Part shown: piece by piece, positions 19,910 to 28,508 of the stretch
Position numbering within the stretch: position 1 is the first letter of the stretch
How the letters are laid out: each line of letters begins with the position of its first letter
From: Alphaproteobacteria bacterium
GTDB lineage: Bacteria; Pseudomonadota; Alphaproteobacteria; CACIAM-22H2
Assembly (NCBI GenBank): GCA_017308135.1
Contig: JAFKFM010000011.1
Location: 1-64,000, forward strand
DNA: 64,000 bases
Reading direction: 5' to 3'
The notes under the pieces: generated by a model
The model's database searches: none
Seen by the model: only the letters and a program-made list of their open reading frames with translations
Told to the model about the DNA's origin: nothing
Translations under genes and position numbers: made by a program

Positions 19910-21322
19910 ATGTGCGCCAAGCGTCATGTGTTGATCGTCGAAGACACGCTGCCGATGGCGGTGCTTTACGAGGAATATCTGCGCGACGAATCCTACGACG
20001 CGGCGATCGCGGGCTCGCTCGCCCAGGCGCGCCTAAAAATCGAATCGCGCGTCCCCGACGCGATCGTGATCGATGTCGGCCTGCCCGACGGCAGCGGCAT
20101 CGAACTTCTGCGGGATATCCGCGCCAAAGGCTTGCCGACCGAAGCGATCGTCGTCACCGTTTCCGGCTCGATGAAGCTCGCCATCGAAGCGATGCGCGAA
20201 GGCGCCTATGATTTTCTGGTCAAGCCGTTCGATCGCGATCGACTGACCGTCACTTTGCGCAACGCGCTGGAGCGGCGCAAACTCGCCGACGCTGTCGTCG
20301 AACTGCGCGAGGAGTTCGGCCGCGACCGGTACTACGGCTTCGTCGGCGCGTCGCTGCCCATGCAGGGCGTCTACCGGATCATCGACTCGGCCGCGCAAAG
20401 CAAGGCGACCGTCTTCGTCACCGGCGAAAGCGGTACGGGCAAGGAAGTCTGCGCCGAGGCGATCCACAAGCGCAGCCCGCGTGCCAAAGCGCCGTTCGTC
20501 GCGCTGAATTGCGCCGCGATCCCGAAGGATCTGCTGGAAAGCGAGATCTTCGGCCATGTGCGGGGCGCCTTCACCGGCGCCACGGCCGATCGCGCGGGGG
20601 CGGCGTTGCAGGCGCATCGCGGCACGCTGTTCCTCGACGAAATCGGCGAGATGGATTTGAACCTGCAGGGCAAGCTGTTGCGTTTCCTGCAAACGGGCCT
20701 CGTGCAGCGCGTGGGCGATTCGAAGCCGCATGAGGTGGATGTGCGCATCGTTTGCGCGACCAACCGCGATCCGGCGGCGGAGGTCGCGGCCGGCCGTTTC
20801 CGCGAGGATCTGTTCTATCGTCTGCATGTCATTCCGATCGGGCTGCCGCCGTTGCGCGAACGCGAAGGCGACGTGTTGCTGATCGCGCGCGAGTTGCTGA
20901 AACGCTACGCGCGCGAGGAGCGCAAGCGCTTCGCGGGCTTCACGGCCGAGGCGGAAGCGTTGCTCGCCGCTTACGCGTGGCCCGGCAATGTGCGCGAGTT
21001 GCAGAATGTCGTGCGCAGCACCATCGTGCTGCATGACGGCGATACGATCGATGCGGTCATGCTGCCGGAAAAGTTGCGCAATCGTGCGCCCGTCGCGGGG
21101 CCGCGCCTCGCCGTGCCCGCGAATGGAAACAGTCCTTCCAACGTGACGCCCGGCGCGCCGGGTTCACCGTTGCGGCCGATGTGGCGCATCGAACGCGACG
21201 CGATCGAAGCGGCGATCGCCGCCTGTGCGGGCAATGTGCGCCGTGCGGCGGCGTTCCTCGAGATCGACGCATCGACCATCTATCGCAAAAAGCAGCTTTG
21301 GGAAGGGCGCGAGCGCGCCTGA
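19910..21322 (+). CDS. Sigma-54-dependent response regulator (NtrC/LuxO class)
   Basis: This 470-residue activator has a receiver domain with D55 in IVIDVGLPDGSG, a central AAA+ domain and a C-terminal Fis-type HTH (NVRRAAAFLEIDASTIYRKK). The AAA+ domain has Walker A GESGTGKE, the sigma-54 contact loop GAFTGA and Walker B GTLFLDEIGEM. The intact GAFTGA indicates a functional activator of RpoN promoters. The start at 19910 follows AGGAG in the short gap after the kinase gene, so the two form an operon. A phosphorelay from H339 to D628 to H767 of the kinase and then to D55 here is inferred from architecture. Targets are unknown; the nearby flagellin gene is one possibility. Confidence 0.92.
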   Translation: MCAKRHVLIVEDTLPMAVLYEEYLRDESYDAAIAGSLAQARLKIESRVPDAIVIDVGLPDGSGIELLRDIRAKGLPTEAIVVTVSGSMKLAIEAMREGAYDFLVKPFDRDRLTVTLRNALERRKLADAVVELREEFGRDRYYGFVGASLPMQGVYRIIDSAAQSKATVFVTGESGTGKEVCAEAIHKRSPRAKAPFVALNCAAIPKDLLESEIFGHVRGAFTGATADRAGAALQAHRGTLFLDEIGEMDLNLQGKLLRFLQTGLVQRVGDSKPHEVDVRIVCATNRDPAAEVAAGRFREDLFYRLHVIPIGLPPLREREGDVLLIARELLKRYAREERKRFAGFTAEAEALLAAYAWPGNVRELQNVVRSTIVLHDGDTIDAVMLPEKLRNRAPVAGPRLAVPANGNSPSNVTPGAPGSPLRPMWRIERDAIEAAIAACAGNVRRAAAFLEIDASTIYRKKQLWEGRERA

Positions 21323-21424
21323 TACGCAACCGAACCGTCACGAAGCGATCACGCGGGCGTCATTCGTGCGGCCTATCGAGGGAGGAAGAATTCCCGACTC
21401 GACGCGAACGAGGTTCCGCTGCCG

Positions 21425-22684
21425 ATGCTCTCGCAAGGAATTGCCGCGCCCACCACGCTGCGCAACGTGACGAAAGCGGTCAAACGCAGCCGCACCTTGT
21501 CGCCCGAAGGCCTGCGCGAGCGGCTTTTCTCGCTGCTGTTCTCGGGCCTCGTCTACGCCCAGATCTGGGAAGATCCCGACGTCGACCTCGCCGCGCTGGC
21601 ATTGAAGCCCGGCGCGCGGATCGCGACGATTTGCTCGGGCGGATGCAACGCGCTCGCCTATCTCGCCGCCGATCCCGAACGCGTGCTGGCGATCGACCTC
21701 AACGCGCATCATATCGCGCTCGCCAAGCTGAAGATCGCGGCGTTGCGCCATCTGCCCGATCACGCGACCTATTTCCGGTTCTTGGGCGCCGCTTCCGCCA
21801 AGGACAACCCCGCCCTTTACGACACGCATCTGCGCGCGGCATTGGATGAATCGGCGCGCGATTACTGGGATGCGCGCGATTGGCGCGGACGGCGGCGCAT
21901 CGGCGCGTTCAAGCGCCATCTCTATCGCGAAGGCCTGCTCGGCCGCTTCATCGGCGCGGGTCATGCCTTCGCGAAGCTGCATCGGCGCGATCCGCGCCGC
22001 TTGCTGGAAGCGGATTCGATCGACGCGCAAAAGCGCATCTTCGACGCCGAGATAAGGCCGATCCTGAAAGGCAAGCTGTTCCGCAAGCTGGTCGACAATC
22101 CCGCGTCGCTTTACGGCCTGGGTATTCCGCCCGCACAGTATCGCTCGCTGCTGGAAGCGGCACCAGAAGGCGGCGCCATGGCCGACGTGCTCGAAGCGCG
22201 GCTCGAACGCTTGGCTTACGGCTTTCCGCTGTCGGAGAATTACTTCGCGTGGCAAGCCTTTGGCCGCGCCTATCCGCAGGCGGCGGCGACGGCGTTGCCC
22301 GCGCATTTGAAGGCGGCGAATTACGAGACGTTCCGCGCGCGCGCCGACCGCATCGAATTGCGCCAAGCGAATATGATCGACGTGTTCGAGGCGGCCGCCC
22401 CCGGCAGCTTCGACGCCTTCGTGCTACTCGACGCGCAGGATTGGATGGATGATCCGACGCTGAACCGGTTGTGGCGCGCGATCGCGCATGCGGCCCGTCC
22501 GGGTGCGCGCGTCATTTTCCGCACGGCGGCGGAACCGTCGCTGCTGCCCGGCCGCTTGGCGCCGGAACTTCTGGGGCGATGGAACTACGCCGAGGCCGAA
22601 AGCCGCGAAGGCACGTTGCGCGACCGTTCGGCGATCTATGGCGGGTTCCACCTCTATCGTCTGCGCGACGGAGCGGCCGCGTGA
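21425..22684 (+). CDS. btaA: BtaA: SAM:diacylglycerol 3-amino-3-carboxypropyltransferase
   Basis: This 419-residue DUF3419 protein has typical BtaA segments: YAQIWEDPDVDL, a Rossmann-like ATICSGGCNALAYL with AIDLNAHH, and a C-terminal FDAFVLLDAQDWMDD. BtaA transfers the 3-amino-3-carboxypropyl group of S-adenosylmethionine to diacylglycerol, the first step to the phosphorus-free betaine lipid DGTS, which replaces phospholipids when phosphate is scarce. Its stop overlaps the start of btaB by four bases (GTGA). No Pho box was recognised by eye in the 102-bp upstream gap. Confidence 0.9.
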   Translation: MLSQGIAAPTTLRNVTKAVKRSRTLSPEGLRERLFSLLFSGLVYAQIWEDPDVDLAALALKPGARIATICSGGCNALAYLAADPERVLAIDLNAHHIALAKLKIAALRHLPDHATYFRFLGAASAKDNPALYDTHLRAALDESARDYWDARDWRGRRRIGAFKRHLYREGLLGRFIGAGHAFAKLHRRDPRRLLEADSIDAQKRIFDAEIRPILKGKLFRKLVDNPASLYGLGIPPAQYRSLLEAAPEGGAMADVLEARLERLAYGFPLSENYFAWQAFGRAYPQAAATALPAHLKAANYETFRARADRIELRQANMIDVFEAAAPGSFDAFVLLDAQDWMDDPTLNRLWRAIAHAARPGARVIFRTAAEPSLLPGRLAPELLGRWNYAEAESREGTLRDRSAIYGGFHLYRLRDGAAA

Positions 22685-23316
22685 ACACCGTCCATGCCAG
22701 CTTGATGGACGGCGTCTATCGCTGGCAGACGCCGATCTACGACCTCACGCGCAAATACTATCTGCTTGGCCGCGACAGCTTGATCGCCGATCTCGACCCG
22801 CCTTCCGATGGCGGCGTCTTGGAAGTCGGTTGCGGCACGGGGCGCAATCTCGCCGTCGTTGCGCGCCGATACAAAGACGCGCGGCTTTACGGCTTCGATA
22901 TCAGCCGGGTGATGCTCGATACGGCCGAAGCGAAACTCGAGCGGCGCGCGGCGTTGGCGCAGGCCGACGCGGCAACGTTCGATCCGCAAGCCGTGTTCGG
23001 CCGCAAAGGCTTCGAGCGCGTCTTCTGCGCCTATACGCTGTCGATGATCCCCGATTGGCGCGCGGCCCTTTCGCGCGGGTTCGACGCCGTGGCGCCGGGC
23101 GGGCGGATCGCCGTCGTGGATTTCGGCACGATGCGGCGCTGGCCGGGCCCCGCGAGAGCGGCGCTACGCGCTTGGCTGGCGGCGTTCCATGTCGCGCCGC
23201 GCGACGATCTGCTGGAAATCTTCGCGTCCCTCGCAGCGGAACGGGGGTTCCACGCCCGCACGCGGGACATTCTCGGCGGCTACGCGATTTACGCGACGGC
23301 GCAAGCGCCGGTTTGA
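22681..23316 (+). CDS. btaB: BtaB: betaine-lipid N-methyltransferase
   Basis: The GTG at 22681 overlaps the btaA stop (GTGA) and gives 211 residues, the usual BtaB size. It is a class I SAM-dependent methyltransferase: motif I VLEVGCGTGRN, an acidic end of beta-2 in LYGFDIS, and the APGGRIAVVDFG segment. It trimethylates the amino group made by BtaA to finish diacylglyceryl-N,N,N-trimethylhomoserine. The overlap with btaA and the pairing of families make the function well supported. Confidence 0.88.
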   Translation: MNTVHASLMDGVYRWQTPIYDLTRKYYLLGRDSLIADLDPPSDGGVLEVGCGTGRNLAVVARRYKDARLYGFDISRVMLDTAEAKLERRAALAQADAATFDPQAVFGRKGFERVFCAYTLSMIPDWRAALSRGFDAVAPGGRIAVVDFGTMRRWPGPARAALRAWLAAFHVAPRDDLLEIFASLAAERGFHARTRDILGGYAIYATAQAPV

Positions 23317-23367
23317 CGGGCGCCCCACTTCCCCTATAACTGGCCGTTCATTTGCTTGGACGGCGGT

Positions 23368-24105
23368 ATGATTACAATTGAAGCCGTGTCGAAAAGGTTC
23401 GTCGGGCCCAAGGGCGAGCCGGTCGACGCGCTGACCCCGGTGGATTTGACGATTCCCGCCGGGCAGTTCCTGTCGATCGTCGGCCCGTCGGGTTGCGGCA
23501 AATCCACCTTGCTGCGGATCATCGCAGGCCTCGAAACGCCCAGCGACGGCAAGTTGACCATCGCCGCGACGGGCGTGGCGCGGCCGATCGGCTTCGTGTT
23601 TCAGGAGCCGGTCCTCCTGCCCTGGCTCTCGACCCTCGCGAATATCCGTTTTCCGCTCGATACCGGCGGCGTGGCGCGCGACCAGGCCGACGCGACCGCC
23701 CATCGCCTGATCAAGATGGTCGGCCTGCAAGGTTTCGAAGACGCGCTGCCGCACCAGCTTTCGGGCGGCATGCGCCAGCGCGCCGCGATCGCGCGTGCGC
23801 TGTCCTACGATCCGCCGATCCTGCTGATGGACGAGCCGTTCGGCGCGCTCGATCTGCTGACGCGCGACCGGATGAACGACGAATTGCTCCAGATCTGGCG
23901 CGCGACGAAAAAGACGATTGTCTTCGTCACCCATTCGGTCGAGGAAGCGGCGTATCTGTCGGATCGCGTGGTGGTGATGAGCGCGCGTCCCGGTCGGGTG
24001 CGCGCGATCCACGATGTCGATCTGCCGCATCCGCGCGGCGAGGCGACGAAGCTCGATCCGCGCTTCCATCAATTCATGGCGACGTTCCGGCGGGAACTCA
24101 AATGA
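23368..24105 (+). CDS. ABC transporter ATP-binding protein (SsuB/TauB/NrtD-like)
   Basis: This cytoplasmic ATPase has Walker A GPSGCGKST, Q-loop FVFQEPVLLPW, signature LSGGMRQR, Walker B ILLMDEPFGALD and the H-loop TH in VFVTHSVEEA. It matches the sulfonate/taurine/nitrate/thiamine-precursor importer group. The ATG at 23368 is preferred, giving 245 residues; a TTG at 23356 is a possible alternative. It is the first gene of a five-gene set in which four of the joins are ATGA overlaps or gaps under 10 bp. The imported substrate is suggested by the nucleoside phosphorylase inside the operon. Confidence 0.9.
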   Translation: MITIEAVSKRFVGPKGEPVDALTPVDLTIPAGQFLSIVGPSGCGKSTLLRIIAGLETPSDGKLTIAATGVARPIGFVFQEPVLLPWLSTLANIRFPLDTGGVARDQADATAHRLIKMVGLQGFEDALPHQLSGGMRQRAAIARALSYDPPILLMDEPFGALDLLTRDRMNDELLQIWRATKKTIVFVTHSVEEAAYLSDRVVVMSARPGRVRAIHDVDLPHPRGEATKLDPRFHQFMATFRRELK

Positions 24106-24884
24106 GCGAAACCGCCGCCGTTCCATCGGCCCCGCGCCGCGTGCCGCCGATCGTCGATCACCTCGCCGGGATCATCGCGATCGTCATCGCGTGGCAGGTC
24201 TATGTCACGGCGACGGACGCGCCGGCCTATATGTTGCCCGCCCCCGGCGCCGTGGGCGGGGCGCTGGCCGATCTCGCGATCTCGGGCGCCTTGTGGCGCG
24301 ATCTGGGTTTCACCTTCGGCAATGTCGTGTTCGGTTTGGTATTGGGCGCGTTGGCGGGATTTTCGCTCGGCTTCGTGCTGGCGAAATCGCCCACGCTGGA
24401 ACGCTGGCTCGACGGGCCGATCCTGCTGCTGCAAACCGCCCCCAAGATCGCGCTCGCCCCGTTGTTCGTCATCTGGTTCGGCTTCGGCACGACGTCGAAG
24501 ATCGTGCTGATCGTCTCGCTGGTGCTGTTTCCCGTGCTGGTCGCGACGATCGTGGGCTTGCGCGGCGTGCCGCAGAACGCGCTGGAACTCGCGCGCATCT
24601 TGAAGCTGACGACCTGGCAGCGTTTGATGCGCGTTGAATTGCCGATGGCGCTGCCGGAGATTTTCATCGGCCTGCGCATCGGCGCCGTCCAAGCCGTGGT
24701 CGGCGCGATCCTGGGCGAGTGGATGTCTGGCAAGCTCGGTCTCGGCCATTTGATGACATTTGCATCTGCCACCTACAAAACGCCGCTGCTGTTCGCGGCG
24801 GTGCTGCTGACCGTGGCGCTGGGCATCGCGGTGCATGTGTCGCTCGAAGCCGCCGAACGGCGCCTGTTGCGGTGGAAGCAATGA
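24102..24884 (+). CDS. ABC transporter permease 1 (SsuC/TauC family)
   Basis: Translation starts at 24102 in an ATGA overlap with the ATPase gene and gives 260 residues. It is a BPD_transp_1 permease with about six membrane segments and the EAA-type coupling loop around ELARILKLTTWQRLMRVELPMALP. It pairs in the inner membrane either with itself or, more likely, with the second permease encoded four genes along (26693-27445). Its stop overlaps the start of the phosphorylase gene. Confidence 0.9.
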   Translation: MSETAAVPSAPRRVPPIVDHLAGIIAIVIAWQVYVTATDAPAYMLPAPGAVGGALADLAISGALWRDLGFTFGNVVFGLVLGALAGFSLGFVLAKSPTLERWLDGPILLLQTAPKIALAPLFVIWFGFGTTSKIVLIVSLVLFPVLVATIVGLRGVPQNALELARILKLTTWQRLMRVELPMALPEIFIGLRIGAVQAVVGAILGEWMSGKLGLGHLMTFASATYKTPLLFAAVLLTVALGIAVHVSLEAAERRLLRWKQ

Positions 24885-25693
24885 ACGACAAGACGAACCA
24901 GCGCCGCGCCGCGTTTCCGTGGAAGGACGGCAAGCCGCCGCATTTGCCTTGCGCGCCGGGCGATGTCGGTCCCATCGTTCTGCTGCCGGGCGATCCCGCG
25001 CGTGTCGGTCTCGCCGCCAAGCTGCTGCCGAATGCCCGCGATCTGGGGCAACGGCGCGAGTATCGGATGGCGAGCGCGACCGTCGAGGGCATCGGCGTCA
25101 CGCTTTGCTCGACCGGGATCGGCGGCCCGTCGACCGAGATCGCATTGGTCGAACTTGCCAATCTCGGCGCCAAGATCGCGATCCGCATCGGCGGCATGGG
25201 CGCCATCGCGCCCGGCTTGCCGTTGGGCGGCATGTTGATCGTCAACGACGCGATCGGCGATACCGGGGCCGCGCGCGTTTATGGCGCGAAAGGCCCCGTG
25301 AACGCATCGCCGCAGATCGTCGCCGCCCTTGCCAACGCCGCGCAAAACGACGGCACGGCGCATCGTGTGGGCCGCGTCGCGACGACCGATTCCTATTATC
25401 GCGGCCAAGGGCGTCCGCTGTTCGGCGACGCCGCCGGCCCGTCGCCCGACGACGATCCGATCGCGAAGTTTGCGGCCCAAGGTGCGGTGGGCTGCGATAT
25501 GGAAACCGAAACGATTTTGACGGTCGGTGCGGCGCTGGGGCTTCAGGCCGGCGCCATCCTTGCCGTGCATGGCGATCGCACCACCGATCGCTGGCTCGAA
25601 GATTACGAACCCGCCCAAGAAGCCGTCGTGCGCATCGCGCTGCGTGCGGCCCTCGATCTTATGTCGTCCACCTCGAAGGGAGTCTCCCCATGA
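24881..25693 (+). CDS. Nucleoside phosphorylase (uridine phosphorylase-like)
   Basis: The ATG at 24881 overlaps the permease stop and gives 270 residues. The NP-I fold is recognisable: LPGDPARVG (phosphate loop), STGIGGPSTEIALVEL and a substrate-site VGCDMETETIL segment like the E-M-E motif of uridine and purine phosphorylases. The reaction would be phosphorolysis of a nucleoside to base and (deoxy)ribose-1-phosphate in the cytoplasm. Its position inside the ABC operon, coupled to genes on both sides, implies it acts on what the transporter imports. Purine versus pyrimidine preference cannot be read. Confidence 0.87.
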   Translation: MNDKTNQRRAAFPWKDGKPPHLPCAPGDVGPIVLLPGDPARVGLAAKLLPNARDLGQRREYRMASATVEGIGVTLCSTGIGGPSTEIALVELANLGAKIAIRIGGMGAIAPGLPLGGMLIVNDAIGDTGAARVYGAKGPVNASPQIVAALANAAQNDGTAHRVGRVATTDSYYRGQGRPLFGDAAGPSPDDDPIAKFAAQGAVGCDMETETILTVGAALGLQAGAILAVHGDRTTDRWLEDYEPAQEAVVRIALRAALDLMSSTSKGVSP

Positions 25694-26685
25694 TAAATCG
25701 CCGCCAAATCCTCGCCGCCGCCGCCGCGTCGGCTTTCGTGCCGGGTCTCGCCCGCGCGCAAGCCAAAACGGCCGTCACCTTGCAGATCGACGGGGCCGCC
25801 GTGCCGTTCTACGCGCCGATCTATGCCGGCATCGAGAAGGGCTTCTTCGCCAAGCGCAATCTGGAGCTCAACGTCATCTACGCGTCGGGTTCCGACATCA
25901 TGCGCAACGTCGCCGCCGGCAATGTCGATTTCGGCTTCCCGAACGGCGATTCGGTGATCGCGGCCAAGGCGAACGGCCTGCCGGTGAAGGTGATCCACAC
26001 CACCTATCAGCGCGGGATCGGCGCGTTGCTGACCAAGGCCGATGGGAAGATCAAGACCTATGCCGATTTGAAGGGCAAGACCGTCGCCGTCACGGCGCTG
26101 GGCAGCCCCAACTACCTTCAGCTCCAAGCGGGTCTGAAGAAGGCGGGACTGCGCATCGAAGACGTGAAGGTCGAAGTCGTCGCCACCGGCGCTATCGTGC
26201 AGTCGTTGCAGGCGGGTCAGGTCGACGCGATCGTGTTCTCGGAACTGCGCAAGTACAATCTCGAAGCCGATAAATTCCCGACGCATCTGATCCTGTCGAA
26301 CGACTTCCTGCCGTCCTTCGGCAATGTGGTCGTGACGTCGGATCGCTTGCTCGCGTCGAAGGGCGCGGTCGCGCGCGCCTTCGTCGATGCGATCGACGAA
26401 AGCTTCGCCTGGGTGATCGGCGGCAATGTCGACGAAGCGCTGAAGATCGCCATCGGCAAATACGCGCCGACTTGGGCCGGCCAGGAAGCGATCCTGACGC
26501 GCGCCTTCAACGAGACCTTCATCGCGTCGGTCTGGCAATCGGCCACGACCAAGGCGAACGGTCTGGGGGCCGCCGACATCGCCGCATGGCAGGGTGCGAT
26601 CGACGCGATGGCCGACGCCAAGCTGATCGACAAGGGCTTCAAGGCGGACGATCTGGTCGTGCAGCCCAAATCGATCCGCGGCTGA
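25690..26685 (+). CDS. ABC transporter substrate-binding protein (SsuA/THI5-like)
   Basis: The start at 25690 overlaps the phosphorylase stop (ATGA) and gives 331 residues. The N-terminus MINRRQILAAAAASAFVPGLARA is a Tat-like signal peptide (twin Arg, hydrophobic stretch, ARA cleavage). The mature part resembles NMT1/THI5 and SsuA-type periplasmic binding proteins: AVPFYAPIYAGIEKGFF, AAGNVDFGFPNGDSVI, and KGKTVAVTALGS. Such proteins bind sulfonates, nitrate, pyrimidine precursors or riboflavin. Together with the phosphorylase, a nucleoside or pyrimidine-type ligand is the working guess. Confidence 0.87.
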   Translation: MINRRQILAAAAASAFVPGLARAQAKTAVTLQIDGAAVPFYAPIYAGIEKGFFAKRNLELNVIYASGSDIMRNVAAGNVDFGFPNGDSVIAAKANGLPVKVIHTTYQRGIGALLTKADGKIKTYADLKGKTVAVTALGSPNYLQLQAGLKKAGLRIEDVKVEVVATGAIVQSLQAGQVDAIVFSELRKYNLEADKFPTHLILSNDFLPSFGNVVVTSDRLLASKGAVARAFVDAIDESFAWVIGGNVDEALKIAIGKYAPTWAGQEAILTRAFNETFIASVWQSATTKANGLGAADIAAWQGAIDAMADAKLIDKGFKADDLVVQPKSIRG

Positions 26686-26692
26686 TCGATCG

Positions 26693-27445
26693 ATGAACGC
26701 CCCGATCCGCGCCTTGCTGTCGCTGGCCGGCTTCGTCCTGCTGTGGTGGGGCGCGGTTTGGGGCTTCTCGATTCCGGCGTTTTTGCTGCCGAGCCCGGGC
26801 GCGGTCATCGACCGCCTCGTGTTCCTGGCGATCAACGCCGAACTCTGGCGCCACACGACGACGACGCTGGGGCAAATTCTCGGCGGCTTCGTCATCGGCG
26901 CGGTGCTGGGCATCTTCACGGGTGCGGCCTTCGCGCGGCTGCCGCGCCTTGAACGTTTGTTCACGCCGATCATCTTGCTGGTACAGACGGCGCCCAAGAT
27001 TGCGATCGCGCCGCTGCTGATCTTGTGGCTGGGCCTGGGGCCCGGCCCCAAGATCGTGCTGGTCGCGATCGTGACGTTCTTTCCCGCGATGACCGGTGCC
27101 TTGACCGGCTTTCGCTACATCGCCAAAGCCTATCGCGATCTGGCGCAGATCGTCGGCCTCACGGCGTGGCAACGTTTGACGCGCATCGATCTGCCCTTCG
27201 CCGTGCCGCCGATCGTCGCGGGTTTGCGCGTGGCGACCACGCAAGCCGTGACCGCCGCCGTGGTGGCGGAGATGATGGGCGCCAATCGCGGCCTTGGCTA
27301 TCTGCTGACGGCGGGGCAGGAGAGCAGCGATTCCCCCGCCGTGATCGGCGTGATCGTGATTTTGTCGCTGACCGGCTGGGGCTTCTACGAACTCGTGCGT
27401 TTCGTCGAAACGCGCTTGATCCCCTGGCAAAGCGCCAAGCGCTAA
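26693..27445 (+). CDS. ABC transporter permease 2
   Basis: This 250-residue BPD_transp_1 permease is related to the one at 24102-24884. It has about six membrane segments and an EAA-type loop around KAYRDLAQIVGLTAWQRLTRIDLPFAVP. It starts 7 bp after the binding-protein stop and completes an importer with two different permeases. The last four bases overlap the convergent LysR gene. Confidence 0.9.
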   Translation: MNAPIRALLSLAGFVLLWWGAVWGFSIPAFLLPSPGAVIDRLVFLAINAELWRHTTTTLGQILGGFVIGAVLGIFTGAAFARLPRLERLFTPIILLVQTAPKIAIAPLLILWLGLGPGPKIVLVAIVTFFPAMTGALTGFRYIAKAYRDLAQIVGLTAWQRLTRIDLPFAVPPIVAGLRVATTQAVTAAVVAEMMGANRGLGYLLTAGQESSDSPAVIGVIVILSLTGWGFYELVRFVETRLIPWQSAKR

Positions 27446-28368
27446 GGCGCGTCGCGCTGGGCCATCAAGCAACGATCCCAATAAGGCTCGCCGCCGAAAC
27501 GTTCGACCAATGCTTCGATCAGCAAGCGTAGCTTGGCCGAAGCGTTGGCGCCCGGCGGGCGCACGATATGCACCGCGAATTCGGGCGTGGGAAAATCCAT
27601 CAGCAGCGGCACCAGCGCGCCCGCATGGATTTGATCGCCGGCGATGAAGGTCGGCAAAGCGGCGATGCCCAAGCCCGCCAGCGCCCATTCCAGAATCGCG
27701 GCCCCGCTGTCGCTGCGCAAACGGCCGGCGGGCCGGATCGCGATCGTCCGCTTGCCCGCGCGGAAATGCCAGTCGGGCACGGTGCTGCTGGTGTAGATCA
27801 GGCATTCGTGCTTGGCGAGATCGGCGGGAACTTTGGGCGTGCCATGTTCGGCGAGATAAGCGGGGCTCGCCACGATCGCGGCGCGCGCGGGCGCCAAGCG
27901 CCGCGCGATCAGACTCGTGTCGCGGATCGTGCCGATGCGGATCGCGGCGTCGTAGCCGTCGCCGATCAGATCGACCACGCGGTCGCTATACGCGACGTCG
28001 ATCTCCAGTTTCGGATGGCGCTTGGCGAACTCGCTGAGCACCGGTGTGATATGCCGCACGCCGAACACCAGCGGGGCGGCGATGCGCAAACGCCCGGTCA
28101 AGCCGCCGCCATGCTGGGCGGCCGCTTCGTGCGCGGCGTCGAGCTCGGCAAGGATGCGCTCGCAGCGCGCCTTGAAATCGGCCCCCGTTTCGGTCGGGCT
28201 CATGCCGCGCGTTGTGCGGCTCAGCAGCCTTGCCCCCAGCTCGCGTTCGATGCGCGCGATTCGGCGGCTGACGATCGATTTGGACAGGCCCAGTTTCGCG
28301 GCGGCGCGGTTGAAGCCGCCACTCTCCAAAACCTCGACGAAACAGCGCATATCCGCGATTTCGATCAT
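27442..28368 (-). CDS. LysR-family transcriptional regulator
   Basis: This is a 308-residue LTTR of normal length. It has an N-terminal winged HTH (DMRCFVEVLESGGFNRAAAKLGLSKSIVSRRIARIE) written here only as a landmark: residues 7 to about 41 with the recognition helix at SKSIVSRRI. A periplasmic-binding-protein-like effector domain follows (GRLRIAAPLVFG, DVAYSDRVVDLIGDGYDAAIRIG). It is divergent from the azoreductase gene, with 140 bp between, the classical arrangement in which an LTTR controls its neighbour. Its 3' end overlaps the ABC operon's last gene by four bases. The effector is unknown; quinones or azo/nitro compounds are plausible. Confidence 0.92.
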   Translation of the reverse strand: MIEIADMRCFVEVLESGGFNRAAAKLGLSKSIVSRRIARIERELGARLLSRTTRGMSPTETGADFKARCERILAELDAAHEAAAQHGGGLTGRLRIAAPLVFGVRHITPVLSEFAKRHPKLEIDVAYSDRVVDLIGDGYDAAIRIGTIRDTSLIARRLAPARAAIVASPAYLAEHGTPKVPADLAKHECLIYTSSTVPDWHFRAGKRTIAIRPAGRLRSDSGAAILEWALAGLGIAALPTFIAGDQIHAGALVPLLMDFPTPEFAVHIVRPPGANASAKLRLLIEALVERFGGEPYWDRCLMAQRDAP

Positions 28369-28373
28369 CGAAT

Positions 28374-28423
28374 TGTTCCTTTTAGGTAAACAGAGTGCTG
28401 CTTAAAACAGGGATACTGTTCCT
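28374..28423. promoter_or_regulatory. Candidate LysR operator between the LysR and azoreductase genes
   Basis: The intergenic region contains a perfect inverted repeat AACAG-GGATA-CTGTT at 28406-28420. A heptamer TGTTCCT occurs at both 28374 and 28417, 43 bp or about four helical turns apart. Paired sites at this spacing suit an LTTR tetramer. Confidence 0.4.
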
Positions 28424-28508
28424 CTAACGGCATCACTACCTTGCTTCCGAGCCATTCGCCAGAGGGCCCCGCCAAGGGGCCTTCGAAAATCGTAGCAAGG
28501 AGCTTCCG

